From Setophaga petechia (lineage: Eukaryota; Chordata; Aves; Passeriformes; Parulidae): DNA of 64,000 nucleotides. Position 1 is the stretch's first letter, and the number at the start of each line of letters is the position of its first letter. The DNA is taken from positions 3,012,501-3,076,500 of the forward strand of contig JANCRA010000028.1 in NCBI GenBank assembly GCA_024362935.1, written 5' to 3'. The position numbers were made by a program, and so were the translations under genes. The notes under the pieces are model-generated. The model had not been told where the DNA came from. It saw only the letters and a program-made list of their open reading frames with translations, and searched no databases. Below are positions 1 through 10,011 of the stretch, piece by piece.

Positions 1-596
1 CACTGGCTGAGAGCAGGTATCCAAAAGAGACTGTAAATGCAGGGTAAGCCCATATGGGCAGACTCCATGTGGGATTCTCTCCACATCTGGTGATCCACAG
101 CTTCCCACCTCCAGAGGCTCAGATAATGCCATCACATTTAACAGCTGTCAACAGATTTTTGTCCCACAGGTTCAGACTGTAATTGGATAAAGCTGTGTCA
201 ATATTTTGTGTCCAAGGTGTTGTGTGACAGCAGTTTCAGCTCAGCAACAAGCAGGGAAAAGCAAGATCTCCTCTGGGATTTTGGCCTGCTTTGGCTGGTG
301 GCTCCATGTCCATGGAAAAAACTGAGGAGAAGGACACAAGCTACCTATGCAAATGTTAAAGATTATTTTTTAGTCTTTTAAAAATAAACCAGCTCTCAGG
401 CACTGAAGGAACACCATGAGCCCATGTCCCAAGGACACACCTTGCCCCTTTTTCCAAGCCTGCCCTTGCCAGACTCAGACTTGGTGCTCACTGCCTTCCC
501 TTCCTTACCCCTCATTATAATTAAAACATAATAAAAGTGACAAAAAAGCTTTTTATACTTAGAAAATAACTTCTTATTATACCTTATAATATAGAA
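1..596. other. Non-coding DNA, no gene seen
   Basis: This left edge shows no long open frame, no recognised repeat family and no RNA gene. It becomes AT-rich from about 510 as it approaches the microsatellite. It could be intergenic or intronic; nothing in the sequence decides. Confidence 0.5.
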
Positions 597-670
597 ATAT
601 TATATTATATTATATTATATTATATTATATTATATTATATTATATTATATTATATTATATTATATTATAT
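597..670. repeat. (ATATT)n microsatellite, first array
   Basis: About 15 uninterrupted copies of a 5-bp AT-only unit. It is followed by 118 bp of irregular AT-rich sequence (671-788) and then a second array of the same unit. The short string CTTATAATATA occurs on both sides of the pair. AT-only pentamer arrays of this length are usually polymorphic in copy number. Confidence 0.95.
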
Positions 671-788
671 CTATTATAAAAGGTATATATAAAAGTTATA
701 TATATATAAATTATATATATAATATAATATATAATATATATGGTATATATATGCACCTTATAATATAATATACCAATATAATATAATA

Positions 789-880
789 ATATTATATTAT
801 ATTATATTATATTATATTATATTATATTATATTATATTATATTATATTATATTATATTATATTATATTACATTATATTAT
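789..880. repeat. (ATATT)n microsatellite, second array
   Basis: About 18 copies of the same 5-bp unit as 597-670, with a single T-to-C change near the right end. The 671-788 spacer is rich in TATA palindromes, so the whole 597-880 block can fold back on itself. Confidence 0.95.
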
Positions 881-1399
881 ACCTTAAAGACTTAGCCTTA
901 TAGAGAGGAATTTAATGTCCTCTTTATGCAGCCTTGTTTGGCTTGGTGGGAATTCAGAGCCACCCTTGTTCCCACTGGAGCCAGAGGCAGGACATGAAGC
1001 AGCTCCTCCAGAAAGGCCCTGGCAGAGCTGGCTAACACACCTCATGAATTGATGGGAGCCAAAAGGAAAAGAAAGAGAGGAAACCCAAGCAAATTTATTT
1101 AGAGAAAACCACTGCCTTCCCCAACCACTCTACTTACTTCTTGGTGGGTTTGCTGATTTTCTGTCACTTCCACACAAACACAGCTGCACACAGACACTGC
1201 AGGGGGACGTAGGGTGCTGGGGCTGGAAAATGCCACATTTCCTGCATTCACACAATATTTCTGACCATGGGGGCTCTGTTTCAAGGCTGGGGCTTGTGTT
1301 ACCTGTCCATGCCAGCCCAGGCTGTGCCAGGCCTTAGGGCTGCACTGGGAGCTGCTGGAGGCTGGAACCACCTCAGCTCCTGGTAAATAAATCAGTGCC
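881..1399. other. Non-coding DNA, no gene seen
   Basis: Mixed-composition single-copy-looking sequence up to the left target duplication of the next LTR. The reverse-strand frame at 1099-1527 runs straight into the LTR and has no recognisable domain, so it is not called as a gene. Confidence 0.45.
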
Positions 1400-1405
1400 T
1401 GCTTA

Positions 1406-1789
1406 TGTCGCAGACATCTTTTATGAAAAATCCTTTCCTTAGGATTTTTCCTCCTGAGAAGCTGAGAGGCCTCAGGAACAAAATGTAAACATTGATTATC
1501 TGCTGCTATGGAATGCAACAGGTGCATCTGTGATTGGTCTCATGTGGTTGTTTTAATTAATGGCCAATCACAGCCAGCTGGCTTGGACAGAGAGTCTGAG
1601 CCACAAGCCTTTGTTATCATTCCTTCTTATTCTATTCTTAGCTTGCCTTCTGATGAAATCCTTTTTTCTATTCTTTTAGTATGGTTTTAATATAATATAT
1701 ATCATAAAAAATTAAATCAAGCCTTCTGAAACATGGAGTCAGATCCTCGTCTCTTCCCTCAGCCTGGGACCCCTGTGAACACCATCACA
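1406..1789 (+). mobile_element. Solo LTR, type A (endogenous retrovirus)
   Basis: The element begins TGTCGCAG and ends CATCACA. It is flanked by TGCTTA (1400-1405) and TGCTTG (1790-1795), a 6-bp target duplication with one change. It matches, in inverted orientation, the LTR at 49700-50080, and more distantly those at 11681, 13949 and 27485. A CCAATCA-like box lies near 1563, with AT-rich sequence and an AATTAAATCAAG stretch toward the 3' end. No retroviral coding DNA adjoins it, so it is a solo LTR. A 6-bp duplication suits an ERVK/ERV2-like element. Confidence 0.85.
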
Positions 1790-1795
1790 TGCTTG

Positions 1796-3443
1796 TGCTG
1801 TGGGAGCATCTGCAAACAAGCACCCAGCTCTTCACCCCACCTGAGGCTGTGTCACAGGCTGGGTGAGGGCTGTGGGACACTGCCCAGCCTGCCAGGACAC
1901 TCCAAACCCCTCTCTGCCCCCAACAGCATCCCCTCCCTGGGAAGCAAGCAGGGCTGGAGGTTTTGCTTTCTGTTTGCAGAGTAAATAAGAGCCAGAAATG
2001 TGCAATTCCACTTCAGTGCAGAATCAAGAGGTCTCATCTTGTGACTGAAGCATTCACAGTGCTGAGCACAGATGCCCTCCTGTTCACCTTTAAAGTCTGC
2101 ATCCTCTCTGTGCTTCCCACGCCTCCTTTGCCTTCACCTCCAGGACGTCTGTCTGGCTTTTGAAATATCACTGCTCTCCTACTGTTAAAGTATGTGGAAG
2201 GATGAATCTTTTATCTCCCTTTTCTATTTGGGAGGTTGATTCTGGGTTCATTGGTTAGTTTTAAGATGTTACAAAAGCATCTGCCTGGTGGGATTTAAAG
2301 ATGACAACCCTCCAGTGTTATTTCAATGCAGGTAATGGCAAGTGGATCCCCCTGCTTTCTTTACACACTGTGAGGAGGAAAAAGCCTGTCTGGAATAAGG
2401 ATGTAGAGATAAGAGGAGATTAGAGATTCAAGCTGAAGGCAGCTTGCTTGCATGGAGAGCACGGGGAGCAGCACAGCTGAGCCCAGCTCTGCCCTTTCAA
2501 ATGATGCCCCAGAGCAGCTGTGGCTGCACCTCCTGGCCTTGGAGGATGTTCCTGCAGCCTCCTAGACTGAGCCCTGGCTGTAAATCCTGGCCTGAGCTCT
2601 GTAAGAACATGAGGAGAGCTGTTTGTGAGACAGGTCCAGGCCAGGCAGGCCCAGGTTGGGCTGCAGGCTGCCCCAGGGAAGTGCTGTGAGCCACCCCATG
2701 GAGCCATCACTGGAAAAACATGGGCTGGATGGAACTGCAACTGCTCAGAGACAGCTGGAGAGGTTTCACCCGTGTCAAAAAGGACTTGTGACAAAACCAG
2801 TGATTTCTGAAAAATGTTGGTGTTGTTGCCAGTGTGCACTGTTGTTTTACAGGTTATTTGGGTGTACATTTTTGAGTTTTGCCAGGTTGCTTGCTCTGAG
2901 GCATCAGCCTGCCTCAGCTCACTCCTGAGAGCTGCCCACACCCAGAGCTGAGAGCATCCCCTGCTTTATTCTCCTCTGCTTTGTTTCTCAAGCACTGAGG
3001 AGAGCTCCAGCTTCATACAAAGTTGAAGTCATCCAATTTTCTGGATCAAAGTGTCTCCTGTTTTTGTTGTAATGAAGCAATTTGACACTTTTGGTAATAC
3101 AAACATTCCCAAGTCTAATTAGAGGGGCAGCTGTTCTCAATATCTCCAGCAAACTCTTCCAGATTAGCACAAGAACATGGCCAAAAATCACAGGGCACCA
3201 GAGGATGGGAATATTTCCTTCCAGCAAGGCTCTTCTGTCTGCTCCAGGTCCCATCCCCCTGCCTCATACTTGACAATAACACAAAAATTCCTGGGTTTTG
3301 TGGCTGCCAAAGGCAGTGGGGAGTGCTGGTGCAGGCTGAGGAGCAGCACTGAGCAGGTCAGGCCCTTCAGGCTCTGCAGAAGAGGAGCAGGGACCCAGGG
3401 CCAGGTGAGCTCTGAGCTGCTCCAGGACACAAAACAGGGGAAT
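1796..3443. other. Non-coding DNA, no gene seen
   Basis: This 1.6-kb stretch contains overlapping frames on both strands (2420-2941 and others) with no domain, no start context and no splice pattern that I can support. I recognise no repeat family in it. Confidence 0.45.
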
Positions 3444-3609
3444 GGAAGGGAAGGGAAGGGAAGGGAAGGGAAGGGAAGGGAAGGGAAGGGAAGGGAAGGG
3501 AAGGGAAGGGAAGGGAAGGGAAGGGAAGGGAAGGGAAGGGAAGGGAAGGGAAGGGAAGGGAAGGGAAGGGAAGGGAAGGGAAGGGAAGGGAAGGGAAGGG
3601 AAGGGAAGG
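3444..3609 (+). repeat. (GGGAA)n pentamer array, about 33 copies
   Basis: 166 bp of perfect GGGAA repeat with no interruption. The + strand is entirely purine, and every GGG is separated by only AA, so it meets the sequence rule for G-quadruplexes and is also a mirror-repeat triplex (H-DNA) candidate. The unit is 5 bp, so every frame stays open and the translated repeats (GREGK, SLPFP) are artefacts. Confidence 0.98.
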
Positions 3610-4199
3610 CTGCCCTTGTGCCATGGAGCTCTGGAACTGCCTGGGAGGTGCCTGAGGTGTCCCCTGCTGGGCTGGGGCCGTGTGCCAGGACAGGGTTTGG
3701 CTGTGGGTCAGTTCTGATCACACTCCAGAGCTGGGGGAGCAGAGCCTGAGCTCAGCCTTGGGCAGGAGGGAGTGTTAATGAAACCATTTGTGCCAAGCCA
3801 TGATGGAGCTGTGAACCCAAAATTAGAGACAGGCTTGGCTTTCCTCCTAGCAAGCTGCAATCCTGTCTCAGCTCCCTCATGGAAATCAGGGTGACAGCAG
3901 CAGATTTATGGGGCCTGCCATGGCCAGGGCTCAGTGGGGCCGTGTTCAGGTTGTGTCCATCCTGCAGAGACTGGGGAGATGAGCAAAGCTCCATCCTGAC
4001 CCCACAGTTCAGGAAAAGATGCTGTGTCCTGTAAGAGCCTAAATTAGAGGTGTGGGACTCCAGGCAGCTCTCCAAAATGCAGTTTATTGTATACAAAATG
4101 CAGTTTATTGTATCCAAGACATTATAGCAGTGCAGGGTTGTGGGTGACAGAGCTGTGCCCACAGCTGTCAGCTCCAGCTGCAGGCAGGCCTGGAGACCC
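3610..4199. other. Non-coding DNA with a short direct repeat
   Basis: No gene is seen. At about 4075-4119 a roughly 23-bp unit containing GCAGTTTATTGTAT occurs twice in tandem. On the minus strand this gives two AATAAA polyadenylation signals, which would fit the 3' end of an old minus-strand LTR or transcript, but no terminal boundary was found. Confidence 0.4.
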
Positions 4200-4720
4200 T
4201 GAGTTTAGGTTACATTACATTATATACTGTTCTTAGCATCTTAATACAGTAGAACCAATCTATACCTTAACTATTATCTACAGCCCATCATCACTACTAT
4301 AATTACCATATTCATGTCACTGTTCTCCAATCACTAAAAGTCAGTACATTACAGTTTTAGCTAGAAGTTGTTTTTCAGTTTTCTTGCAGTGGAAAATTCT
4401 GAGACCTTTTTTCTACTTGCCACATTTGCTGACTTGTTTGCCTGTGCTATCTTTCTGCTTGGTAAAAACATCTTCTTGTTTGGGGTGGGTTTATCCTTTG
4501 CTCTAAGTCATAAAAACCCCTTCTAACTAACACACCCTTTGCCTCCTTGGTTATCCAGTGAGACTGGCTCAGCAATTCTTTTCTTCTGTATCAAAACTTG
4601 CCTCCATCTCTATTCCTTCATCAGATTCTACATTCAAAAATCTTTCTGCTAAACACATATTTGTGAGACTTTCTTGTCAAAGTTTCATCCTTCCCAACAG
4701 TGTCCAGAGCTGGCCAGACA
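4200..4720 (-). mobile_element. Possible endogenous-retrovirus-derived sequence
   Basis: The composition and phrasing of this block resemble retroviral LTR or leader sequence on the minus strand, including a TTTTTATGAC TATA-like box near 4515 and the polyadenylation signals at 4080-4116. I found no TG/CA ends or target duplication. It could instead be ordinary single-copy DNA. Confidence 0.3.
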
Positions 4721-5424
4721 AGGCTGGATCCCACAGGCACTGTGGGCTCTTGCTCACACCCACAGTGCTGAAAAGCAATTTATTCATTTTGTCTCCTGAA
4801 CAAGTATTAAGATGAATATCAAAACATAATTGTCTCAACAATCTTTGGGCTTTCACTTATCAGCTGATAATAAGGCTATAGAGGGATGTGTTCATTTGTC
4901 TGCAGATCTCTGTAATCCTATTAAGTTTAGAGTGATAACTGTTAAACTGTACATATACACAGCTGTGCACACGTTTGTTGGGAAGGTGTTTAACACACAC
5001 ATCCACAGGCACACAGTCTCACAATTCCCTGCTGCACAGCCAGGCTAAGTGCCTCTGTATGGACAACCTGCCTCAATTAGCCATGGATCACTCAGGGTCA
5101 AAGACCCCTCCTGGCAAACATCAGGAATGCTGCTGAAGTTAAAATGGGCAAAAAGAAACATTCTCCCAGTATTTTATTCTGAATTTCCTTCTGAGAAGAG
5201 GGAATTTTTCTGGCTCTGTGTTTCATACCTGGAATCTGTGTGACCAGGCTGGGACAGAGCTGCCCTCACCTGATGCTTAAATCTCCCACTGGTGTCTCCA
5301 TCAGCACTGCCCATGGGACTGCAGCACCCCAGGACAAACACACAAGGAACAGGAGGTTTCTCCCTGTGACCGTGCTCACAGGGGTCTCAGGTTGAGGGAA
5401 GAGATGAGGATCTGACTCCATGTT
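4721..5424. other. Non-coding DNA, no gene seen
   Basis: Short frames at 4830-5048 and 5049-5243 abut each other but have no recognisable protein content. No repeat family is recognised. Confidence 0.4.
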
Positions 5425-5545
5425 TCAGGGACATGAGCTGGACCAGCCTGGGCAGGGATGGGGCACCCACCACCTCTCTGGGTAACCCGTGCCAGGCCCT
5501 CACCACAATCAGATAACAAATGCCAGTGGCTGCCCATTTTTAACT
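5425..5545 (-). mobile_element. CR1 LINE fragment
   Basis: The string CACCACCTCTCTGGGTAACC followed by GTGCCAG is the reverse complement of a familiar CR1 3' region. It matches the equivalent part of the better-preserved copy at 55263-55690. Only about 120 bp remains, with no 3' tail. Confidence 0.6.
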
Positions 5546-5722
5546 CTTTCTGCCCCACACCTGCACAAATCCCTGCTGTGCTGTGGCAGCTGGAGCTTGC
5601 CAGAGCCTTGGGGCAGCAGCAGATGGTGTGGGACACTGAATTTTGGACATGAGTAAACCTGGCTGTGCTGTGCTTACATCACTGTAGCCTTCAGCCTGCC
5701 CTGAGGTGGGAGAGGTTCCAGG

Positions 5723-6019
5723 TGTCACCACTGAGCCAGAGATAACACAGAGTCATACAAGAAGGCAAAATGGCAAAAAACCCCCTTTATTTGATCCCCT
5801 CCCCCTTTATAGCTTAGTTTGCTACAGGTGGCCCTGATTGGTCATTTAATCAATGCATTTCACATGACAGGCTAATTAACAAGACACCCATTTGTAAACA
5901 ACCTTATGAGGAAAACAGCAAAACAAATTGTTAAAAAACACTATTTGCAGATTATTTTAATAGTTGGCTATCATTTTTTATCACCTTATCAACTTATCCT
6001 ACTTTCTCTCTCTCTCTGA
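5723..6019 (-). mobile_element. LTR, type K
   Basis: On the minus strand this has a TATAAAGGGGG promoter box (about 5800-5813), an AATAAAGGGGG polyadenylation signal about 25 bp later, and a GTGACA 3' end at 5723. CCAGG flanks it at 5718-5722 and 6020-6024, a perfect 5-bp duplication. The 5' end reads TCAGAG rather than TG, possibly a point change. A CT dinucleotide run lies at 6006-6017. Confidence 0.65.
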
Positions 6020-6024
6020 CCAGG

Positions 6025-6730
6025 CTGTCACTTCCACACCTGGGGAATTATTTTCTTATTATTTCCTTAATCCAGGCTGGGAGGCACAAAGGCACACAAA
6101 AAGGAGCTGTAATTTATTGTGGCTGGGGTAAATTGGGCTGTCAGGACAGGGTTTGGTCCCTGCTGGGTGCTGCTAAAGGAGCAGAGGCTTCTCCCTGACT
6201 CCTGTTAAACACTGAGCTGAAATGCAAAGTGATGGGATAAAAAATATCAGGAAAATAAGGCAGGAAGTAGCATTAGATATATTGATAATTTGGGCAAATC
6301 ACTCCTATGGACCTTCTTTGATTACTTTATCTGTTCAGTCTGCCTTACTAAGTGCTGCTATCACACAAGCATAATAAAACAAGAATATATAAATGGAAGG
6401 AATTAAGAGCCATCCTATTGGGACCAATTTAATCTTTGCTTCATTTAAAAGGAGAACATGGCTCCCTTATCTAATGTACATAAAATTGCTCTTTATTCCC
6501 TGGTTTACATAGAGATGACAGATCTATATAAATGTGGATCTGCTCCTTTTCCCCACTCTGTGGTGGGAAGAGCCACCTTCCACCACATCTCTGGACACTT
6601 GAAGGAGAATCTTCCTTCTGCCCTGTGGCATTTCTGTGAAAGGAGAATGAGGCTGTGGCAGCATCCTTTGGAAGGCACAAGCTCTAGCAGTGAATGTTTG
6701 AAGGCAAAAAGCAACAAGACCAGCCCCAGG
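6025..6730. other. Non-coding DNA, no gene seen
   Basis: Frames on both strands at 6458-6831 overlap each other and the telomere-like repeat. No protein family is recognisable. Part of the stretch near 6240-6450 is AT-rich. Confidence 0.4.
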
Positions 6731-6750
6731 TTAACCCTAACCCTAACCCT
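6731..6750 (-). repeat. Short interstitial telomeric repeat
   Basis: TTAACCCTAACCCTAACCCT is 3.3 perfect copies of the vertebrate telomere hexamer, reading TTAGGG on the minus strand. It is far too short to be a chromosome end and has no degenerate telomere sequence around it. Confidence 0.85.
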
Positions 6751-6904
6751 GCCCTGCTCAGAGGCACGTGGTGCTGGTGGGAATGGGTGAAACCCAGCCA
6801 AGCCAGCCCCTCCAAGAGCACTGCACTCCATCCCTCCTTGCTTTGCTTCTGAGAGTCACAGAGCAAACCCACAGGGGTTTCTGAGCTGTACAAGACAGGC
6901 AGGA

Positions 6905-7130
6905 GGGGATGTTTCAGTTTATATCTCTGGGAAAGTCTGTTTTCTGGTGATAACCGAGTTTTAACCTAAAAATCTGAACCTGTGGAGATAGAAATGGCCT
7001 CTGGTGGTTGCTTTAAATGTTCTCCCAACACCCTTGAGACCATGGTTGAGCCTTTCCTGGGGAGGAACTCCAGGGTTGCTCTCACCCACATGGCAGCTCA
7101 GCAGGGGCATCTTTGCTTTTGGTAATTTTA
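6905..7130 (+). repeat. Left arm of a large inverted repeat
   Basis: This arm is the reverse complement of 7625-7878. The best-conserved part, containing CCATGGTTGAGCCTTTCCTG, is about 90% identical, with a 17-bp indel. The outer part is weaker. The family is not recognised; it could be an old dispersed repeat inserted twice in opposite directions. Confidence 0.75.
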
Positions 7131-7132
7131 AA

Positions 7133-7564
7133 ACTGCTCCTGTTCCCATCACTGAGTGGGACCTGAGTCACTGTTGTAGGAGGACACAGTATGGGTGATG
7201 TAGAATGTAATTTTATCCCTCAACGAGTTGCAACTGGAGTCTATTACTAATGATTAGGAGCAGGCTGGATGATAACAGGCCACACCTGTAGCAAATGAGC
7301 ACTAGTGGCATAAAAGAGTGGATTGGTGGGATCTGGACTCAGATGACAACTGCAAGGACCAAGAACAGTCAGTGCTTAGAGAAGCTGCCTACAGAAAACA
7401 TTGAGGAGGTATGAAGCTCTGGCACTATGGAATCCTTGCATTACAATGATAATAGAGCTGTTGTAATATATATAAGACCACACACTGTGGGTTCCCATCC
7501 CTGCCCAGATGGAATCGTGTCCTTTTCTACAGGACACACTCAGAAATGGGGATGGCTTCCTCTC
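7133..7564 (+). repeat. Direct repeat copy 1, interrupted by an LTR
   Basis: 7133-7174 plus 7489-7564 together make 118 bp that match 7912-8029 at 117 positions by eye. The two halves are separated only by the LTR at 7175-7482 and one copy of its target duplication. The other copy therefore preserves the pre-insertion sequence. Confidence 0.9.
7175..7482 (+). mobile_element. LTR, type H, with empty site nearby
   Basis: The element begins TGTAGGAGGACACAG and ends GACCACA. CACTGT flanks it at 7169-7174 and 7483-7488, and the same CACTGT occurs once at 7948-7953 in the uninterrupted copy. A GGCATAAAAGAG promoter-like box sits mid-element. The LTR at 23742-24089 is the same family, inverted. The LTR identity is inferred from the ends, promoter and target duplication; a non-autonomous DNA element is a less likely alternative. 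Confidence 0.75.
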
Positions 7565-7624
7565 ATACAAAGTCTCCTGTGAAATGTCATGTTCAGGCCA
7601 CTCAGAGTCCCCAGTTTTGCTGGG

Positions 7625-7878
7625 GAATTACCAAAAGCAAAGATGCCCCTGCCAGGACAAGGGTCCTGCTGAGCTGCCATGTGGGTAAGAGCAGCCCTGA
7701 ACTTCCCTCCCAGGAAAGGCTCAACCATGGTCTTAAGGGTTTTGGGAGAAGATTTAGAGCAACCACCAGAAGCCATTTCTGTCTCCACAGATCCAGGTTT
7801 TTAGGTTAGAACTCAGATATCACCAGCAAACACACTTCCCCACAGCCAGAGATCCAAACTGAAGCTGAAATGTGGATC
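7625..7878 (-). repeat. Right arm of the large inverted repeat
   Basis: Reverse complement of 6905-7130, with about 500 bp between the arms, of which 308 bp is the later LTR. Matching sequence continues outward into CTGGTGATA-type and GTTTCAGTTT-type strings. The forward frame at 7546-7809 is an artefact of this arm. Confidence 0.75.
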
Positions 7879-7911
7879 TCAGCCAAGCCCAGTGTCCCTG
7901 CCAAACCTCTC

Positions 7912-8029
7912 ACTGCTCCTGTTCCCATCACTGAGTGGGACCTGAGTCACTGTGGGTTCCCATCCCTGCCCAGATGGAATCGTGTCCTTTTCCACAGGAC
8001 ACACTCAGAAATGGGGATGGCTTCCTCTC
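7912..8029 (+). repeat. Direct repeat copy 2 (uninterrupted)
   Basis: 118 bp matching 7133-7174 plus 7489-7564 with one mismatch. It carries one CACTGT where the other copy carries LTR type H. It lies immediately right of the inverted arm, so the order is P, Q, spacer, inverted P, Q. Confidence 0.9.
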
Positions 8030-8535
8030 TTCTTCATCTCTGAGCTGGGAAAGAAAAAATGAGGCATTTGTGTTTTCTAACATGCTAAAAGCATCAGAGG
8101 ACTCCCTGCTCTTTCAAACCAGCCATCATAAGTGCAATTTCAAAGTGTTTCTCTCTGCTAATATCCAGTGGCTTTTTAAAAAGCAGCTGACAGCCGTGCT
8201 GGAATGGCTAATGCCTAATTAGCTAATGGGTAATGATGCTCCTGTGAATAAGGCTGACATTTCACTCTGTAATTATCATCTAGGCTGATCCCACATCCCA
8301 CAGTGGGCAGTGCAGGGTGCCTTGGGACAGGCCTGTGGGATGGCAGGGCTGCAGTGATGCTCCCTCTGGGCCATGGACAAGTGTCCCCTGGGCTGCCACC
8401 CCAGCTGGGCCAGTCTAAGCTTAATAATGGAGCTCTGTGCATTTTGTTTTAAGGCTTACAAGCAGGTATTGTATCCAAAAGAAGCAAGCATTGTTTAACC
8501 AAAGGTACGTTGATTATAGTGGTTGGATAGGACTA
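8030..8535. other. Repeat-poor DNA, candidate conserved non-coding element
   Basis: No repeat is recognised. 8160-8285 holds several TAATTA/CTAATG-type homeodomain core motifs in AT-rich context, for example around GCCTAATTAGCTAATGGG. This resembles vertebrate conserved enhancers, but conservation cannot be judged from one genome. Confidence 0.3.
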
Positions 8536-8540
8536 CTGTC

Positions 8541-9195
8541 AGGGTTCTGAGTTGTTGGAATGGCTCCTGAGGTATTAAAGAGTCTTTTTTCCAGCACTGA
8601 GACTGAAGAAGAAGTTGAGATTCCTCAGCTCTGCTTTCCAAGGTTGTTTATTTTCTCTGATCTGTTCCATTCTCTCTCTGACCTGCTGAGATCTGTCCAG
8701 CAGGTCGGGTTGTGGCACAGTCCCTGCCCTTGGGCTGGTGTTGGCTTTTTATACTGAGAACTGTGTGTGCTTTATTTACAATCATTTTCCAATACCTGTC
8801 ACCTATGTTAGACAGTTTGTCTCTACCCTAAACCAATCCAGAAGTGCCACCATCACAGCAGAAGATGGAGGACAAGAAGAAGGAGAAGAAGGACAGGACA
8901 TGCCCAGATTCCTCCATCTTGCCTCTTGAACCCCCATTCTAAATCCCCCAAATTCTACTTTTTCACCCTGTGACAAATTCACTGTCATTCTACTCAAACC
9001 TTTGTGGCTTGTAAATCCTCACACAAAGTTGGTAATTGTTTCCATGGGCTAAAATCAAAGGCACAGGTGTTTGTGACTTTGTGCCAGGGTCTCTGAGCTC
9101 CCTGCCAGGGTTTCAAGTCCTCCAGGGCAGCCAGAGCCGTGTCCTGGGTTCCAACAGCCCAGCACAGCCCAAGGCTTTGCCATGGCTGCCCCTCC
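8541..9195 (-). mobile_element. LTR, type B, with a short flanking internal piece
   Basis: On the minus strand it has a GTATAAAAAGCC promoter box (about 8746-8757), an AATAAACAACC polyadenylation signal (about 8645-8656) and a pyrimidine-rich CTTCTTCTCC block. It is nearly identical to 15151-15790 and related to the plus-strand copy 57376-58050. The match runs past the LTR body to about 9190, so it includes what is probably retroviral 3' internal sequence. No target duplication was found. Confidence 0.75.
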
Positions 9196-9305
9196 CCACA
9201 CAGCCTCATTTGCCACCCCAGGTTTACAGATCAGAGCTGAAAAAGGGATTTTGCTGGGTGTTCCAGCTGCCAGAGCTGTGAGCAGCTCTGCCCTGGCTCA
9301 AGGTC

Positions 9306-9664
9306 TGTGTCTATGGGAATCAATCACACAGATTCCATTTTCTTCATGGTGGAAAAGCCCATTCTTTATTCACAAAACTCCTTTTTGTACAGTTTTACAG
9401 ACCTCATGGGGGACACCAATTGGTCAGGAGCTTTCTTGTTAATTAATTATTGGTCAGTAACAAGTTGTTATTCTCTATTGATTGGTCATTCCATCCCCCA
9501 GTGTGTAACTGCAGGGAAAGTTGTTCATCAGGGATGGTTTTCATTTTTCTAACAATGTAAAAACATTTTATACGGGTGCCAGTTGTTTTTTTGATTGTTA
9601 TGTTAATAAGCTGCTCACACCAGGATTGCTTTCACATGGGAACTTGCAAAGGGCCAGCCTGACA
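9306..9664 (-). mobile_element. Solo LTR, type J
   Basis: The ends are TGTGTC at 9306 and TGACA at 9664. The flanks AGGTC (9301-9305) and AGGCC (9665-9669) differ at one base. A minus-strand AATAAAGAATGGG polyadenylation signal lies near 9360-9372. The family is not named. Confidence 0.65.
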
Positions 9665-9669
9665 AGGCC

Positions 9670-10011
9670 AGCCACTGATTTTAGGAGAGCAGGATTGATT
9701 TGATGAGACCTTTCTTTATAATTTTTCTACCTTACTGCAACATGGGTCTCCATCCAGGAGGCACTGGAGGAGCTGCAGAAATCCCTCCCTGCTTTTCTGA
9801 GACTCACCATAAAGCCTTGAGGAATAAACATTTGGTGAAACATTCTGAAGCTGAAGGTTTATGTGCTGTATGACCCTAAAAAAGTCAAAGTCCTCTCTTT
9901 GCTTTCTGCAGAGTGAACCAAGTCCTGCTCCTTCAGCCTCACTGCAAGGGGCAGCCAAGCCCCAGCCTGGACCAGAGTCCAGCCCTTAACAGAGAGGTCC
10001 TGGTGTCATGA
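9670..10011. other. Non-coding DNA, no gene seen
   Basis: Single-copy-looking sequence between the LTR and the AT minisatellite. No domain is seen in the frame at 9716-9958. Confidence 0.4.

Noticed and set aside
3177..3749. 190-residue frame with a GREGK repeat
   Set aside because: It exists only because a pure 5-bp GGGAA array has no stop codon; the complementary strand gives an equally long SLPFP repeat.
6731..6750. Chromosome end or subtelomere
   Set aside because: Only 3.3 hexamers, with ordinary DNA on both sides.
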